The position numbers were made by a program, and so were the translations under genes. This document shows positions 33,864 to 46,992 of a stretch of 64,000 nt of DNA, piece after piece (within the stretch, counting starts at the first letter, position 1; every line of letters starts with the position of its first letter). Below the pieces are notes generated by a model. It made no database searches, was not told where the DNA came from, and saw only the letters and a list, made by a program, of their open reading frames with translations. The DNA is from Pezicula radicicola (Eukaryota > Ascomycota > Leotiomycetes > Helotiales > Dermateaceae): NCBI GenBank assembly GCA_003008705.1, contig PDUO01000004.1:1178001-1242000 (forward strand), written 5' to 3'.

Positions 33864-35453
33864 TTAGTCATAACCCTCCCATGCACCATCAAAGCGTCCC
33901 ATTTCTCTTTGTGTACTAACCCATTCCTCACTCTGCAAACCGTTGATCTTTGCTTTCTTTAGACCTCTTGGATCCTTGTGTTGGTCACACGCAAAATCGC
34001 ATTCCGGGGTCGCAGTCTCGCCAAAGTACTTGCATATCAAGGCGTGCCGGCAAGTATTTGTGTCTTCGCAGTAATCAATCAATGACTGCAAGCTCTTCAT
34101 TCTCGCATGCATGTTGGCTTGTTCCTTTTTGTCGCTGGCTATCCTCTTGAATGCTCGATCCCGATCTTCGCGGCTATAATACATTATGCATATACTTGCT
34201 TTACCGTCTCGTCCAGCTCGCCCGGCTTCTTGATAGAAGCCTTCAAAGGATTTGGGAATGGACCAGTGGACGACAAACCGCACATTCTCTTTGTCGATAC
34301 CCATTCCAAATGCCGTTGTTGCAACTATGACATCGTATCCTTGATCATTATTAACCCAGCGTTGCAATGTCTCGTTCTTTTCCGGATTGCTGAGACCTGC
34401 ATGATATGGTTTGGCTCCGATTTTCTTGGACCTCAAACGAGCTGCAATGGCTTCACATTCATTCCGTGTAATTGCGTAGATTATTCCCGAGACGTTGTGA
34501 AGGCGCTCACCCCTCCGTTCCAATTCAGCTCGACGTTCAGGTTCTTCGCCGCGACGTCGATGTACACTCTTCAGCCAATCTAGAAAGTCATCAAAATGGT
34601 CTTCCTCATCACACTTGAACCGTACTTCGTAATGAAGATTCTTACGGCTCGTGGTCATAGTAAAAATCCTCGTCTTTTTTTCTTCCAAGCCGAGTGTGCT
34701 GAGTATATCATTTCGTACCTGAACAGTAGCTGTTGCGGTGAGACAAATGATTGGTACGTCTGGGAAGCTGTCTCGGAACCAACGAAGAGATTTGAAAGAA
34801 GGACGGAAATCATGGCCCCATTCCGAGATGCAATGCGCCTCATCTACTGCAATCCGAGCAAGCTCCTGCTGTTCATGTACAATAGCGATATGCTTGCGAA
34901 AGGATTCTCCAGCACACTGCTCTGGCGTAACGTAAAGGAGTCGCGTAAGAGGATGGCCCGTTGCAAGGTCCCTCATGAGCCGCTGTTTCTCTTCATATGG
35001 TGTATTTCCATTGATAGTTCCCGCTTCAACACCGGCTACACGGAGAGCGCTGACTTGATCTGTCTTTGGATGGTTTTAGCTGGAGGTGTTTCAGGGGTGG
35101 CTGCATACATACCATCAGTGAAAGAAGTGGTGATATGACAATGGTGACTGGAAACAGTTAGCAGTCCACGGGAGTTTGTGGTACAAGGACTCGCATACTT
35201 CCATGATCAATTACTGCCGGCAGCTGAAAACACAAGCTCTTTCCAAAAGAAGTGGCGGCTTGAACAAACACATCTTCTCCATCCAGAGCAGCAACGATGA
35301 CTTCACGTTGAAGAGGTCTCCAGAAGAGTCAGTCCAAAGAAACAATGAGGAAGGCTTAGGGACTAAGGCCAATTACCTGAACGACTTCTTTTTAAACTTC
35401 TTTCGAAGGGTGAAATCAATGTCTACACATGAGTTTGTCCTTGACAGCGGCAT
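33864..35453 (-). CDS. Compact RecQ-family DNA helicase
   Basis: Four exons (35453..35377, 35317..35199, 35147..35113, 35063..33864) give 476 residues. Introns are 59, 51 and 49 nt. The splices rebuild SFRPLQREVIVAALDGEDVFVQAATSFGKSLCFQLPA (motif 0 and Walker A, GKS at 51-53), HGITIVISPLLSLMTDQVSAL (Ia) and, in the long exon, VDEAH (II, 151-154), LTATAT (III), GIIYAITRNECE (IV), VIVATTAFGMGIDKENVRFVVHWSIP (V) and QEAGRAGRDG (VI). A Cys cluster (CRHALICKYFGE...CDFACDQHKDP) is the RecQ zinc-binding part. The protein stops soon after, with no HRDC and no long N-terminus, unlike Sgs1/QDE3 class. RecQ helicases unwind DNA 3'-5' in repair and recombination. The exon 3/4 acceptor was chosen (CAAAG) because it keeps frame. 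Confidence 0.9.
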
Positions 35454-36270
35454 TGTAGTTGCGAGGTATGCGACTAAATGCAATGCCCAGTGCAAATGCC
35501 AGTGTTCTCATGCTACGAGGAGTTGTTGAACAGTCAAGATGTTGGAGGCTAGGCTGTTGCTTGAATAGGAAAGGCTGCCCCTTGGAAATGTACCCATTGA
35601 AGTCTGATCAAGACTAAGTTTGCAGAAGCGACAATGTTCCAAATGCCAGTGTAGCAGCAGTAGTACTAGTAGCAGCAGCAGCTCCAATCATCAATAGTTT
35701 GGACCAGATGTTTTCGACTCTTGAGTTGGGAGTTGAGAGTTGAGGTTGTAGAAAGGAAAGTCACGATACTCTTCTACTGATGCTGTGAATAATAGACCTT
35801 GACGCTGCGCTGCTTAGTCATCAGCTTGGCTTGTTCAATGCCCAATCATCTGGCCAATAGTGCCCCAGGCCGGCCACACCCAGGTGACCAAAGCACACAC
35901 AGAGCTCTCTCTCCTCGTAAGGTTCCTGCAGCGGCATCAGGGGGAAACAGCGCGCTAAACTAAGAATAATGTACCCAAATAGCATGAAATGATGCAACAA
36001 CTCCAACAACCGCTCACCTATCTAGAAGAAGGATGCGCCTGGTATGGTTATGGTTATGCCGTCACAATCACTCTATGACAATGCTTCAAATAACAACACA
36101 TACGTCGAGCTTTTATCGTCACGGAGCTCTGTAGGGGGTGGCCGAGCACGTCCTACCGTCGTCTCTTTAATCCTTTCCACAAGCAAGGAGACCTGAAACA
36201 TCGACCAGCCCCAGGGTCGACAAGAACAACCATAATATATTCTGGTTGAACGTGGAGTTATATACGGGCA
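35454..36270. promoter_or_regulatory. Divergent RecQ / sog2 intergenic region
   Basis: These 817 bases separate two divergently oriented starts and hold both promoters. A GTAGCAGCAGTAGTACTAGTAGCAGCAGC imperfect trinucleotide tract lies at 35651-35680. I see no RNA gene and no coding frame of substance. Confidence 0.5.
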
Positions 36271-39200
36271 ATGGAGCGACCGACGGGACCTTTGGGGGCA
36301 GCAACTCTACCTCGGGGCCCGCCCATGGTTGAGAATGGCTTGCCAGCGCGACCAGGTCCCCTCAATACAGCTCGACGAGTACCAAACTCGATACGACCAG
36401 CCACGTCCGGTACTTCTCTGTCCTCCCAGGCCACTATATCTGTCGAGAAGGTCGTGGCTCTCGCGCGAGAGGCTATGAAAAATGCCCTCGAGGAGAATCA
36501 GACAAAGGCGGCTGAGGCCAGTGGGGTCAGCAACGAGCTGAAGCCGGGCGTCACTATCGATTTAAGTCACAAGAACATCCAGAAATTTCCAGAAGAGGTG
36601 GTTGACATTATCAAAACGGAGCTTGAGAGGTACTTATCTGCCTTTGAAATACTTACAACATGACTGGGAACAAAGCTGATTTCTGTACTCTCTAGGTTGG
36701 CACTGTCTCACAATCAAATCTCCACCTTCCCCCTCAGATTCTCAGAATGTACATCATTGAGATATCTAAATGTTCGAAACAATGTCATACGAGAATTCCC
36801 CTTATCTGTACGCAAGCCATAAAGTCAAGTAAGGGGTTGTATGTGTGCTGATATTCTTTGCAGATATGTCAATTGTCGTCTCTTGAAATCTTGGACCTCG
36901 GCCGAAACAAGTTACGAATATTGCCTCCGGAGTTAGTTAGGCTGACCTCACTGAAAGTGTTATCGGTGCAGAAGAATCGAATTGAGGACCTTCCATTATG
37001 TTTAGCAGACATGAGTTCGCTTCAAGTCCTCAAACTTGATGGCAATCCGATCAGATTTCCTCCGAAAGAAGTGTTACAAGTTCAAGCAACGAGTCCTCCC
37101 AACGGCCCCTATCAGGAAAGTGAGGGGAACGATGTTACGGTCACTGCCCAAATCAAAAGATTCCTTAAGCAGAAGGCTATAATGGACCGCTCCGAAACGG
37201 AATCTGGTGGGGAGGAATCAAGTGAAGGAGGCGGGGCTGAAACTCCTCGACCGAAGCGGGTTATGAGTGGAAGGTTCCCAATTAAAGTCAATGGCACTGA
37301 TGTGCCGGATCTACGATCTCCAGCTTTACCAAGACCTCCACCCATACCATCGAGGTCGCATTATAGAGGTCTTTCGCAGCAAAACGCGGCTCTTCGACGA
37401 CCGGGTGTTATGCCGCTTACAATTGGAAACGCCAACGAACGCTTGCGCAGCAATAGCGAGAGCTTACTGGCGGCTTCTCGCGAACGTCAAGAACGAGCAG
37501 CGGATCGTTCGAGAAGGATGGGCATCGTCTCGAGAAAGGCTTCAGAGCTGGGCACAGTTGATGAGACAAGGAGCAATCGATATAGTCATTACAGAGGTCT
37601 TAGTCATGGATCTGCCATGCAAGTACCAAGTGGTGGAGGTGGAATAAGCAACTCCAGAAGTCCAGTCAGTCCTGCGGACTCCGTTGCGCAGCGTGCAACA
37701 TATGTCCGACGTCTTTCCAGTTTACCAGAGCGAAAGCGGGAATCTACTTCTCCCGACCCCATAATTGAAGGAGCGAAAGGCATATTATTCGCGCTGTTTC
37801 AGGTCCATCCACTCATCCAAAGTCTACTTGGTCTAGCTCGTGATAGTCCAAACAAACGAACAAGTCTTGAAAGGGTCTTCTACAACGCTTCAACACATGT
37901 CGAAGAACTCGATCGTGATATTCAAAATTACGATACCTACTCGGAAGAGGATGAGGAGGCCAATCCTCGATCAAATGAGAATGTTCACCGTGCCTGTCTG
38001 ACATGTGTAAGCGCGTATATTCATGTGTGCTCGTTGCTGTCTCGAAATGTCGAAACTCTTCTCAATAACGGAGACCCGCGATATATTCGTACACTTTTGC
38101 TTTTGGTGTATGGCAGTTTAGCAGAAGTTCGGAATGCTGGTGTTAGCTTGTTTCCCCAAGGTCAACGCCAATTAATACGAGCTCAACAATCTAATGAGGA
38201 AACAATGAGATTCCAGCCAAGGGATAAATCAATAACTCCTACGCGAGATCGGCCAGGTGTAAGATTAAGAAGTGCAACTGTAGTTCAGCACTCCACCAAT
38301 AACTTGCGTGTAGCTACCGATGCTCCTCCGCCTCCTTTCATCCGGTCAGCCACTATGACAATTGCTACACCTACACCACGCTCTGGTGAATCGTTTGGAT
38401 CTTCTAGTACTTCCGGAGGTAGAGCCGGAGATTTCACTGAAGAAGATCGACTCTTTGAGAAGATCTTCCTCCGTCTACAGCAGTCCTCGGAAATGGCCAT
38501 CAGGACTCTTCCTAGTGTTAACAGCCATTTCGTAACTGCTATGAAGATCAGCAACCAACAATCCAGTCCAGATCAACCTAAGCAATTTTGGCAGGTATTG
38601 ATCCAGAAATGCTCTATTGCGTTGCAAAACGCAGATGTACTCAAAGCGCGACTATCTTTAATTAAGTTGAAAGAGCCAGGTATTAGAACACAGAGTGCTT
38701 TCTGGGAGCTTTGCAACGCTTTCATCAACGTATGTTTATCTCCCCCATAGTGCTTCACTTAATACTAATTTTTTTGGTTAGGCATATCTGGATCTAGTCA
38801 TCAAGGTAAAAGAGGCGAAGAATGTGACAAGTCTTTTGCCCACAGATGTCATTGTTTTGCTGCGGCCTCTCCAAAAGGCTGTCAAGGAGACTGGTCAGCT
38901 CATACAAGCCTCACCTTGGTCTTTTCTAGCCTCGGCAGGCCCTTCGAATGGCTCTGCTTATACAACGCAAGCACCCGCGTCACAAGTGCCACTGCCCATG
39001 ACACCCCAAAGTGCAGCGCTTGGCCCTGCCGTACAAGCAACTGTCCCTTCAACTCCCCAGTCTGCTTCATTTAATGCGATGTTCAACGGCAATGTCTTTG
39101 AACGGGCCGATACACTGCTTTCCATCAGCAGCAGCACAATCACTTCGTCGAGGACGGGGACCATGAGTTCTGTAATGGGAGGGAACGATGGCAGCATGAC

Positions 39201-39276
39201 TCCCGCTTCGATGCTAAGCCCTATGAATTCTATGAACATGAATATGAGATACAACAGTGGAAAAGTATCCTTCTAA
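36271..39276 (+). CDS. sog2: RAM signalling network protein Sog2 (LRR plus SOG2 domain)
   Basis: Exons 36271..36629, 36696..36807, 36864..38729 and 38782..39276 give 943 residues. Introns are 66, 56 and 52 nt. After a Pro/Arg-rich N-terminus and a helix (VEKVVALAREAMKNALEE), leucine-rich repeats run from about residue 94 to 235 (pieces ITIDLSHKNIQKFPEE, LEILDLGRNKLRILPPEL, LKVLSVQKNRIEDLP). A long Ser/Arg-rich linker follows with two SHYRGLS motifs. The conserved SOG2 region begins near IIEGAKGILFALFQVHPLIQSLL and continues to the end. In yeast Sog2 binds Kic1/Hym1 and supports the Cbk1-Mob2 kinase in cell separation, polarity and wall integrity. The linker is rich in basic Ser sites that could be phosphorylated by NDR-type kinases; that is inference. 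Confidence 0.93.
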
Positions 39277-41410
39277 TCAGACAGGCTAGTTATGATTATG
39301 GCATTTTACTACGAACATTTTTTGTCAGGTCTTTAATTGAAGATGTACTGTATTGTATCACTGAATATGACGCGTCGTTGCTCTTGAGCCTTTTTTGCTT
39401 TGGGAGGAATTAATGTCCTCATTTATTACTGGCGCTAGGAGGGTAGCAACTGGGCTTTTCGAGCATTTGCATCCGATCGGAGTTTTTTCTTTTTGTTTAT
39501 TTGGGATACGATACAACAGATTAAAAAACGCATATGAAATGAGAAAGAGGAGGAAATGCTAGGAAAACGGTATGGTGGGCAGTTGCTTTATTGCAGGAGG
39601 TGTAGTGTAGTGTAGTTAGTGAGTGTAGGTATTGCAGCACAGATGAAATGGAAGAAAGTGTTGATTTTCAAGCCATCAAGTTAACTACAGAGGTTGCTGG
39701 CGTAAGTATTGTAAAACCCACATACAAACAGGCTCCCCTGTAGCTCTCGACAGGGGTTTCTAGCTAATAGGATAGCCTCGTTTCTTTACATTTGTATAGC
39801 AAAACCAAACTGCAGAAAGTATTGTAAAGATTTAGATTCTACTACTTTTTGCACATTGAAATTGCTTAAGCTATATATATATATATATTTATAAAAAAGA
39901 ACCTTACCTTTATACACTATACATAATAGCATTTTAGTATAAATTTAAACATATTTTCCCTATAAGTTATGAGGAAGAAAACTCAAGAGAGGGGGCGGAA
40001 GGCACAAGTCGATCTAGCTACGTAGCCAATCAGAGCCCTAGCTGCCACCCATGTCAGAAAAATGTGGGTTTTACAATACTTACACTTCCACCCTTCCAAC
40101 TTCTGTATTATTAAATGTAACGCTCTCGTCCGTGAATACGAGTCCGAGTCCGAATTCGAAGTAAAATACAGTAAATACCTACTTCGTACGTGAAGAGATT
40201 GGCAAATTACGGCGCGGCGTGGAAAGGAAAGGGGAAAGAAAAATAAGGTACATACGGAGATACATATTAATGCAATCAACAGGGTTATTAATATTTAAAT
40301 TACTTATATATATAGTAGTATTAAAGTTCCAAGCTAAAATGTTTGCTTGCTCGGTATGAAATATTGAAAAATGTATATTTAATTACCTACCTTACCTACC
40401 TATGTGCATCCCGCACCTACAACAGCTGCATTGAATGGGATCGTATACTTCGTACCTTCGAAGGGTACGAAATAAAAAGGGGTAGAAGCGAAGCGAGCTC
40501 AACTCACTTCTCAGTCCTCAGTCCTCCGCCCAGATCATCCAAACTCACATGTTCAAAAGACTGACTTTATAACTTTATGACTTTATCTTAAAAAGACTAA
40601 TAAGGTTAATGCTAAAACTGAAGAAAAACTTTCGCATTTTCCGCATAAAGCAGCGACAGCAACAGTAAGCAGCAGCTCTTGCAATTGATGATTTTGATGC
40701 TCTTCCTTCATTCCTTCCCCCCTCCTTCCTCTTAATGGGTGCCTAACATAAAAACCAAACTGCCTTCCCTCTCTGGATAAACTCAGTCTATCCTCCAGAA
40801 AGGTGGAAGAGGTTCAACAAAGAGAATAATAAAAGATTCAATGTTTGAGTGTGGGAGAAAAGGAAAGAGTTCCACTCCCGATACCCATTTCCATTTGCTT
40901 GCAATTTTGTGATGCAAACCCCCAATCTATAATATTCCCAATTAACCAACCCGTCCCAAAAACACACCCATAATAAAACACCTTCGCAAAAATGACAAAT
41001 ACCCCAAACCCATCTCCAAATTGCTCGCTCTTTTCATACTCCGGCGAAAATGAAACAAAAAGGGGTGATACACAAAAGAGACGAAGTATCTACAGAGGAT
41101 TTGTGAGCGAGAAAACGGACTCCGTGGGAACGCTGGGTATCTGATGCAGTGATGACTAAAAAGTGATTAAAGAGGTGTAATGCGGTATGTCTCGTTCTGA
41201 CAAAAGAAACGTGTCATTGCTTGCAGCTTGACTGGGATGTGACTGTGCCGATGTTAAGTCGATCTCTGAGACGAATGACAATCAGAATGATTGAGGATAG
41301 ATTTGATCCGGTTATGTCAACTTGGGTCGACCAGACCTCTCCTTACACTCCTCGGCTCGGCTTCACGGTGGGTCCCCCTAGGAAAAGTAGTGATATCCTC
41401 GGTTCCCCTC
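39277..41410. other. Intergenic region between convergent genes, contains a MITE
   Basis: Sog2 and the Tcp11 gene converge here over 2.1 kb. It contains a TA-flanked inverted-repeat element at 39704-40081 and AT-rich filler. The plus-strand frames at 41221-41719 lie antisense to the 3' part of the Tcp11 gene and are shadows. Confidence 0.55.
39704..40081. mobile_element. 378-bp Tc1/mariner-like MITE with TA target duplication
   Basis: AGTATTGTAAAACCCACAT at 39704-39722 has a perfect inverted copy at about 40063-40081. Both ends are flanked by TA, as expected for Tc1/mariner/pogo insertion. A further copy of AAGTATTGTAAA sits inside at 39817-39828. The element also holds a CCCCTGT/ACAGGGG hairpin (39735-39756) and a (TA)n run (about 39872-39888), and no coding frame. 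It is therefore a non-autonomous element. Confidence 0.8.
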
Positions 41411-43493
41411 TCAATCCGTACCACCGGCCATCTCGTCTTGCCTGTCGTTTTCCTCATCCACATCAGGATCCACCAGATAAGCCAAAGGTGCCCATACTCT
41501 CCAGTGGAGAATACCGATGTGTGCAATCCTCGTTGCAATCTCAGTGAGCTCCTCCTTTTGAGCAGCTTCTACATTAGTAGTTTTCGGTGTAGTAGCCAGC
41601 TCAAAGATTTGCAAGCTAGTCAAGGGAGTGTATTCGTTGAAGAGCTTATGCAAGATTGGGAAAAGCTGCGAGAGTACGCGTTGCTCCGATTCTTGGTAAA
41701 TATGCGATTTTGGATTTGACAGGTGTGATGCGAGCTGAGATTCAAATTGGGGAACATAGTTTAGGCCACCTGGAGTAGACCGGAGAATCTGGAGAGCGAG
41801 CGATGATGCAAGGGAAGGCCATCTGTCGGATCCAGACGGCGCAGAGGCAAGTATGGCCACAAGGGCTGATCGTATCTGGGAGGCGGAATTAGGAGTTGGC
41901 TGTGAGAGATAGAGCGGCGTAACAGGGTGTGTCGTTTGAGGTGTAAATGCTATAGACGAAGGAGACGAGGTAGGACTCGAAGACTGGGAGTCCATCACAA
42001 CATCGTCATCCAGTTTTGGGACCCATACTTGAGAACCAAATGGTGGCTGACTGAAATGTCCCTTGTCTTGTGCCAAGGCACTGAAGCGCTCAACCTTTGT
42101 TCTGAAGTCTTGTTCGCTTGGGATTGTGGGAGATGAAAGGACTCCTGCGTCGGCTGGTGATGCCGGATGTGAAGTTACTGGTGTGCAAACATAGAGGTTT
42201 GCATGACGTGCTTGTTGCCTACTCTCTATTTCGAAAAGACGATGGAGTTGCATGCAGACTTCCAAATTAATCGCATCCAGCATATCCGAACGTAGTTTAA
42301 TCAATCGCTCTTCGTCAAACAGAAAGGTGTGGGGTACCATTTCTGAAGTCTTGGAATGGAGGGTCAAGTTCACGAGGGCTTTGAAGAAATCCCAGGTATT
42401 CCCTTGAGAATGCGAAGTGTCGAGACCGGCGATATTTGGAAGTGCCTCTGCCCGCTTGAACCATGCGTGGGCTCCAGCAATGTCGACTCTTCCCATTGCG
42501 ATTTTCTTCATGAAGAACTTCTGTTCGAACTGGACTGTATCCTCAATGAGCAAGGGCCGCAGACATCGAATTTGGTGATTTGCTACATCCTGGGTACTTC
42601 ATTAGCATAAAATGTGAACTAGATTTCGAAAGACTTACAAGTTTCATCGCCTCCAAAACTCCCAACAAACTTCTCATTCCATTTACCAGTTCTGCAACGT
42701 CCCCGTTCCGGTCGCCGTCACTCAATTCTCTAACCATCGCATCAACCCATGTGTCCCTCATCGGAGCACAATGACATTTCAGCAACTGTGACAGCCAAAG
42801 AGCAAGCTTCCCTAAATCAGCAACTCCTTTTCTGAATTGCTGCATGAGTAGATCAACGTTGAAAGTTTCCTCCACAGCCGATCGATCCCGTTGAGGTACC
42901 AGAGTTTCCAGGATACCGCGAATAGCCTTCAAAGTTGCTGGTAAACACCATTCTGGATCCTTCAGTCCTGCTTCGAACGTTTCCCGGTGAATCAGGTAAT
43001 TTTGAAGCTGCTCTCGCATCGTCTTCCAAAACTCGTCTGCCTTCTTAGTCTTCCTCCGTCCTTTCTCTCCATCCAAATTCGGTCTGAAGTGCAAGTCCGG
43101 GTCGAAGTTGATATCATGCCGAAGTTTGGGATTGTGGACGATTTTGTTGACGTCGAGTTCACTAAGCGTTCCTTTCGTGACCGGGGGCTCCAGGACTGGA
43201 GATACTGAGGGTACCTGCGTGTTTGCTCTTCCCTTGCCGTTCGTCTCTGCAACAATCTTAGTATTCCTTGGAGGTTGTGCAGACGGCGGATTTCTCGAGC
43301 TGGTTCTCGAAGTGTGAAATGCGTCATCGCTCTCATAACGCCCCTGAGCAGCCTGGGTCATACTGATACTCGAGTTCTCCGGCTTCTCCTCACTCTTCGG
43401 CATTGCTGCATCAGTGCCATTCTGGGGTATAGATGCTCCATTTGTCGTTGTAATAGACGACCTCCGCCGTTGTGCTTCCTGTGCTCCTCCCAT
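41411..43493 (-). CDS. Tcp11-domain protein, Sok1-like
   Basis: Two exons (43493..42639 and 42589..41411) give 677 residues. The true ATG is at 43493 (MGGAQEAQRRRSS). The 49-nt intron has GTAAGT, GCTAAT and CCCAG; choosing this acceptor yields DVANHQIRCLRPLLIEDTVQFEQ, the conserved Tcp11 core. The first 130 residues are Ser/Asn-rich and probably disordered. The Tcp11 domain covers about residue 150 to the C-terminus and is interrupted by a Ser/Pro-rich insert. Yeast Sok1 suppresses loss of cAMP-dependent kinase, and mammalian TCP11 acts in cAMP signalling of sperm. A signalling role is likely by family, but the mechanism is unknown. Confidence 0.88.
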
Positions 43494-46400
43494 AATTAAA
43501 CCCTCCAAGCCAGCTGGATCCTCAATCTAGCCCCGAGATACAAGATCAAATGCACAACCAAGGAAGGCAGAATACCCAAACTGTGAATACCGCGGTCGCT
43601 GGAAACGAGGTGTGAAGGACTGATAAGGCTGCGGGAATCTGAAGTCAGTATACATTTTGTTTGTCAAAGAAGACATATGCTGTAACAGGATGTCTAGGAT
43701 AGAAGGGTCTCGTGGGTTGGATGGGTCGGGAAGTAGCAGAGGTTTTGTGTAGCCCAAATTCTCGATGTTTCGCAAGTTTCGAGGGAGTCAACGGCTAGCG
43801 ACAAAGCAAATCCGGTTTGTATGGAGCTGCATGTGTACATGTAGCGGGCGCTTGCAAGAAAAGCGACGTACCTGTGGTGTTCTCGCGAGATATATATTCT
43901 AAAATGTACAACCAATTGAATTGCTTCTCTTTTGTGATTCTTGCTTTGCTTTCCAGAAAGGACAGTGAGGGCGCAGTTGCACCAGACCAAGGAGATTGTA
44001 TAATTATTGTAATTGGGTAGGTAGTGAACGACGATGGCGACAAAGACTTTTTTGCAGTTCTTTTCTTTCTTTTCTCTCTCCCCGGAACAGAACAGAAGAC
44101 ACAGCTAAGATCTGGTTCTGATTCTGGCTCTGGAGCAGGTGAAAGAAGGACGAAAACAGGGGAAGAGTCAAGTGTTCCGCGGGCAGGAACAGACCCAATA
44201 ATTTAAATAGATGAGACAGAGTGATCAAACCTGGAATGGGCAGGGGCGCCTAGGCCAAGAGAGATCAGTAGAGGAAACAGCAGGAGGGCAGCGTAAGGTT
44301 TGGCCTGTCCGTAAATTAAATGAACAGTGCGTTCCCATGAAAAACCTTGCCCGGAAATCGATAGATCAAAGGAGCGAGGAAAGCGTAGACGATAGATGGG
44401 ATAGGAGAGGAGCTATGTATATATTAAAACGACAGTGCGGTAGAGGCAAAGGCGAAAAGGCAAAAAGGTAAAAAAGAAAATATATTGAGATATATATTGC
44501 AGAGCTATATAGAAATGGCGAGAGTTAGTTGTGACCAGTCAATAGGGCCTGATGGCGGAAGGCGAGTCAAGTCCAAGTACAGTACATAGCACTCAGGGTT
44601 TGGGGGTTCTAGAAGGATCAATGGTGGTGAAGGGAAGGTGGGCGAAGGTGGTAGTAGGATCGGTGATGATTGTCAATCAATAACTAAGAGCCATCTCTAA
44701 AAAAAACCCCCAATTCTATCAATTCTATCAATTTTACCGTAGTCTCCTCTGCTGCTGAAAACGTCCTGTCCACTGGGGGTGCTTCTGCTGCTGAATGCGC
44801 TGACGGGCGAGATCTTGCCACCACCACCACCACCACCACCCCCCCACCAACAAAAACAGCAGACACAGACTCAATCGGCGCATACCTCATCAAAATTCAA
44901 AATTCAAAATTCAAAAATAAACTGTAGAGGCCAACAACCTTTTAAGCAGCATGAGAACTCGTAAGGAGGCTGACGATATGCACAGTAATGCAGAAATGAA
45001 ATGCAACGCACAGCACAGCACAGCACCACAGCGCGTGATGAGTCGTAATCGGCGACCCCTATGCGCATGTCTAGACTGGACAGACCATAGTAATGAGCCT
45101 GCATCAATCGGTAACAAACATCAGGCGGTATGACCGAGTCGTCTCAACCAAGGAAATAGGTAATTCTCAGGTAGAATTCCTGCCTGGCAACGCCAATACT
45201 CTGAAAATATAATTATAATAATACCTCCGTACCTCCGTTCCTCTCTCGTGCATGTCCCAACTCGCCTCACTTAACTGCGCCTCCCCAGGGACTCGCTGGT
45301 AGCGAATACCAGAAAATACCAACCCTCCACTACTAGCGCCATGATTCTCCCTGATTATCCCTGATTATCCATGAAGGACGGGTCCTGACCCAGCAGGTCG
45401 GTGTTTGCTAGCACGCTACGAGGCCGCTATCGTACACTATCAATTTGACAGGACGACAAGATCACCATCAAGTGTAGCCTCACTGTCTATCACTATAAAG
45501 ACCAAGCATGATCCCACTGCAATCTCTGCATTCTTCGACCGCCCCCGCCCCCAAGGTTTATTATTTCTCAATAACAACAAAACATCATCATCAACAACAC
45601 TAACTCTTCAACAACGCAAAGCCTGGTCTACGCTACCCCCCACCGCCCTTACTCTGCAGCATGAGGCCAACAAGGCAAGGCTCCCGGGTACGAACACGTC
45701 GTGAATGCAAGCATCCTGATGAGAGAGAGTTTGCGCGTGCAGCGTGGGAAGACTCGGACGGGTAGTGCTGTGGTTGTGGTTGTGGTTGTGATGAGATCAT
45801 TATTTCCATAGCATGGCAATTCAAGATATTGATTGAGCCAATTCCAGAGATCCTTCCTTTCCTTCGCCTCGAACACGACGGCATCACGTCACCTCGTCAC
45901 CTCGTTACCTTATCACCTTGTCACCCACGCATTCCTCCAACTTCTGCTCGGTGACCGGGCGTACCAATTATTGAATCTACTTCGTATGGTTTTGTGCAAG
46001 GAAAGTCTATTGCGTCCATTCCAGAGAGGGCTGACCTCTTCCCTCCGGCCACCTCGGGCATTTCTTATCTCGGAAGGCGTTAATTCAAGCGACACAACAT
46101 ACCATGAAAATTTGTGGACGTGGGACGTGGGACGTGGGCACAATATTAGACTTGAAGAAAGAACCTCATGGCCAGGCCATTTGCCCTGTTGTGTCCTTCC
46201 TCGCCGAGCACGAGTGTAACCGCGGGGGTTTCCAATTACCATTACCCTTTCTAGCAGGTAAGCTTAGTCTAGGTGGGTAGGTTCTTGAATTACTGTACAA
46301 ACACCACCACCACAGTCCTTCCTCCAACATATCACCAGGGCAGACGACTTGACAAATCTGTTCTTCACCAATCTTTTTCTTTTTCTACGGCGGCCTGCGA

Positions 46401-46992
46401 CATGCTCAGCTCCCTCCCGTCTTACGCCTGCAACCCGCTCGAGCACAGAAGGATCATTGCACACGCTCAGGGCTCATCAGTGGTCCTGTTGCAAACACAT
46501 TCCGTTTGTCTTGCACCTTTTGATACCTTTTGGCAATCGAGTGCTCGTTATGCTCAAGTTGAGTTTGGGTTGCACCTCACGTAGGGCGTACGGAGTCCAG
46601 TGACTCGCCCATCTGCGCGATTGAGACAATTGGAATCATTGGATGCATAATTGTCAAGCTTCCTTTATCGTTGGATCTGAAACCGCCTCGGTTGTGTGAA
46701 GTTTCTCGCAACGCCTTTTGTTTGGCCCGAAGTCCACATCGTGTCTGTTCGCCCCCGTCTCTTAACTTCGATACACTTCGTCACGTGAAGTTGCGCTTAG
46801 TAGGCCTTCTAAGCCTGGAGCACCCCAATGCCCGGTTCATCCGGGTTTCTCATACAAGTACAAGGAGGCCACCCTGATATTTTGCTTGATGGCATTATCA
46901 TGTTGTCTTGACAACGGCCTCATCTTGCATTACCGATACATATCCATCTCCACAGTAGTATCAGCCCTAGGTCACTGAGACCAACGGGAATC
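43494..46992. other. Intergenic region, 3.5 kb, no gene supported
   Basis: This is unusually long for the gene-rich part of the window. It contains only short frames with low-complexity character. Small repeats occur: a (CCA)7 tract at 44818-44840, CCTGATTATC doubled near 45350-45370, TCACCTCGT-type repeats at 45886-45925, and a triple of GTGGGAC near 46120. The latter part must hold the promoter of the small gene at 46993. A gene with many short exons cannot be excluded. Confidence 0.45.
44818..44840. repeat. (CCA)7 microsatellite
   Basis: Seven CCA units followed by a C run and CACCAA. It lies in non-coding sequence, probably transcribed leader or intergenic DNA. Confidence 0.95.

Noticed and set aside
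34107..35138. Two plus-strand frames of 158 and 180 codons
   Set aside because: Both are opposite the RecQ helicase exons, where all helicase motifs are on the minus strand.
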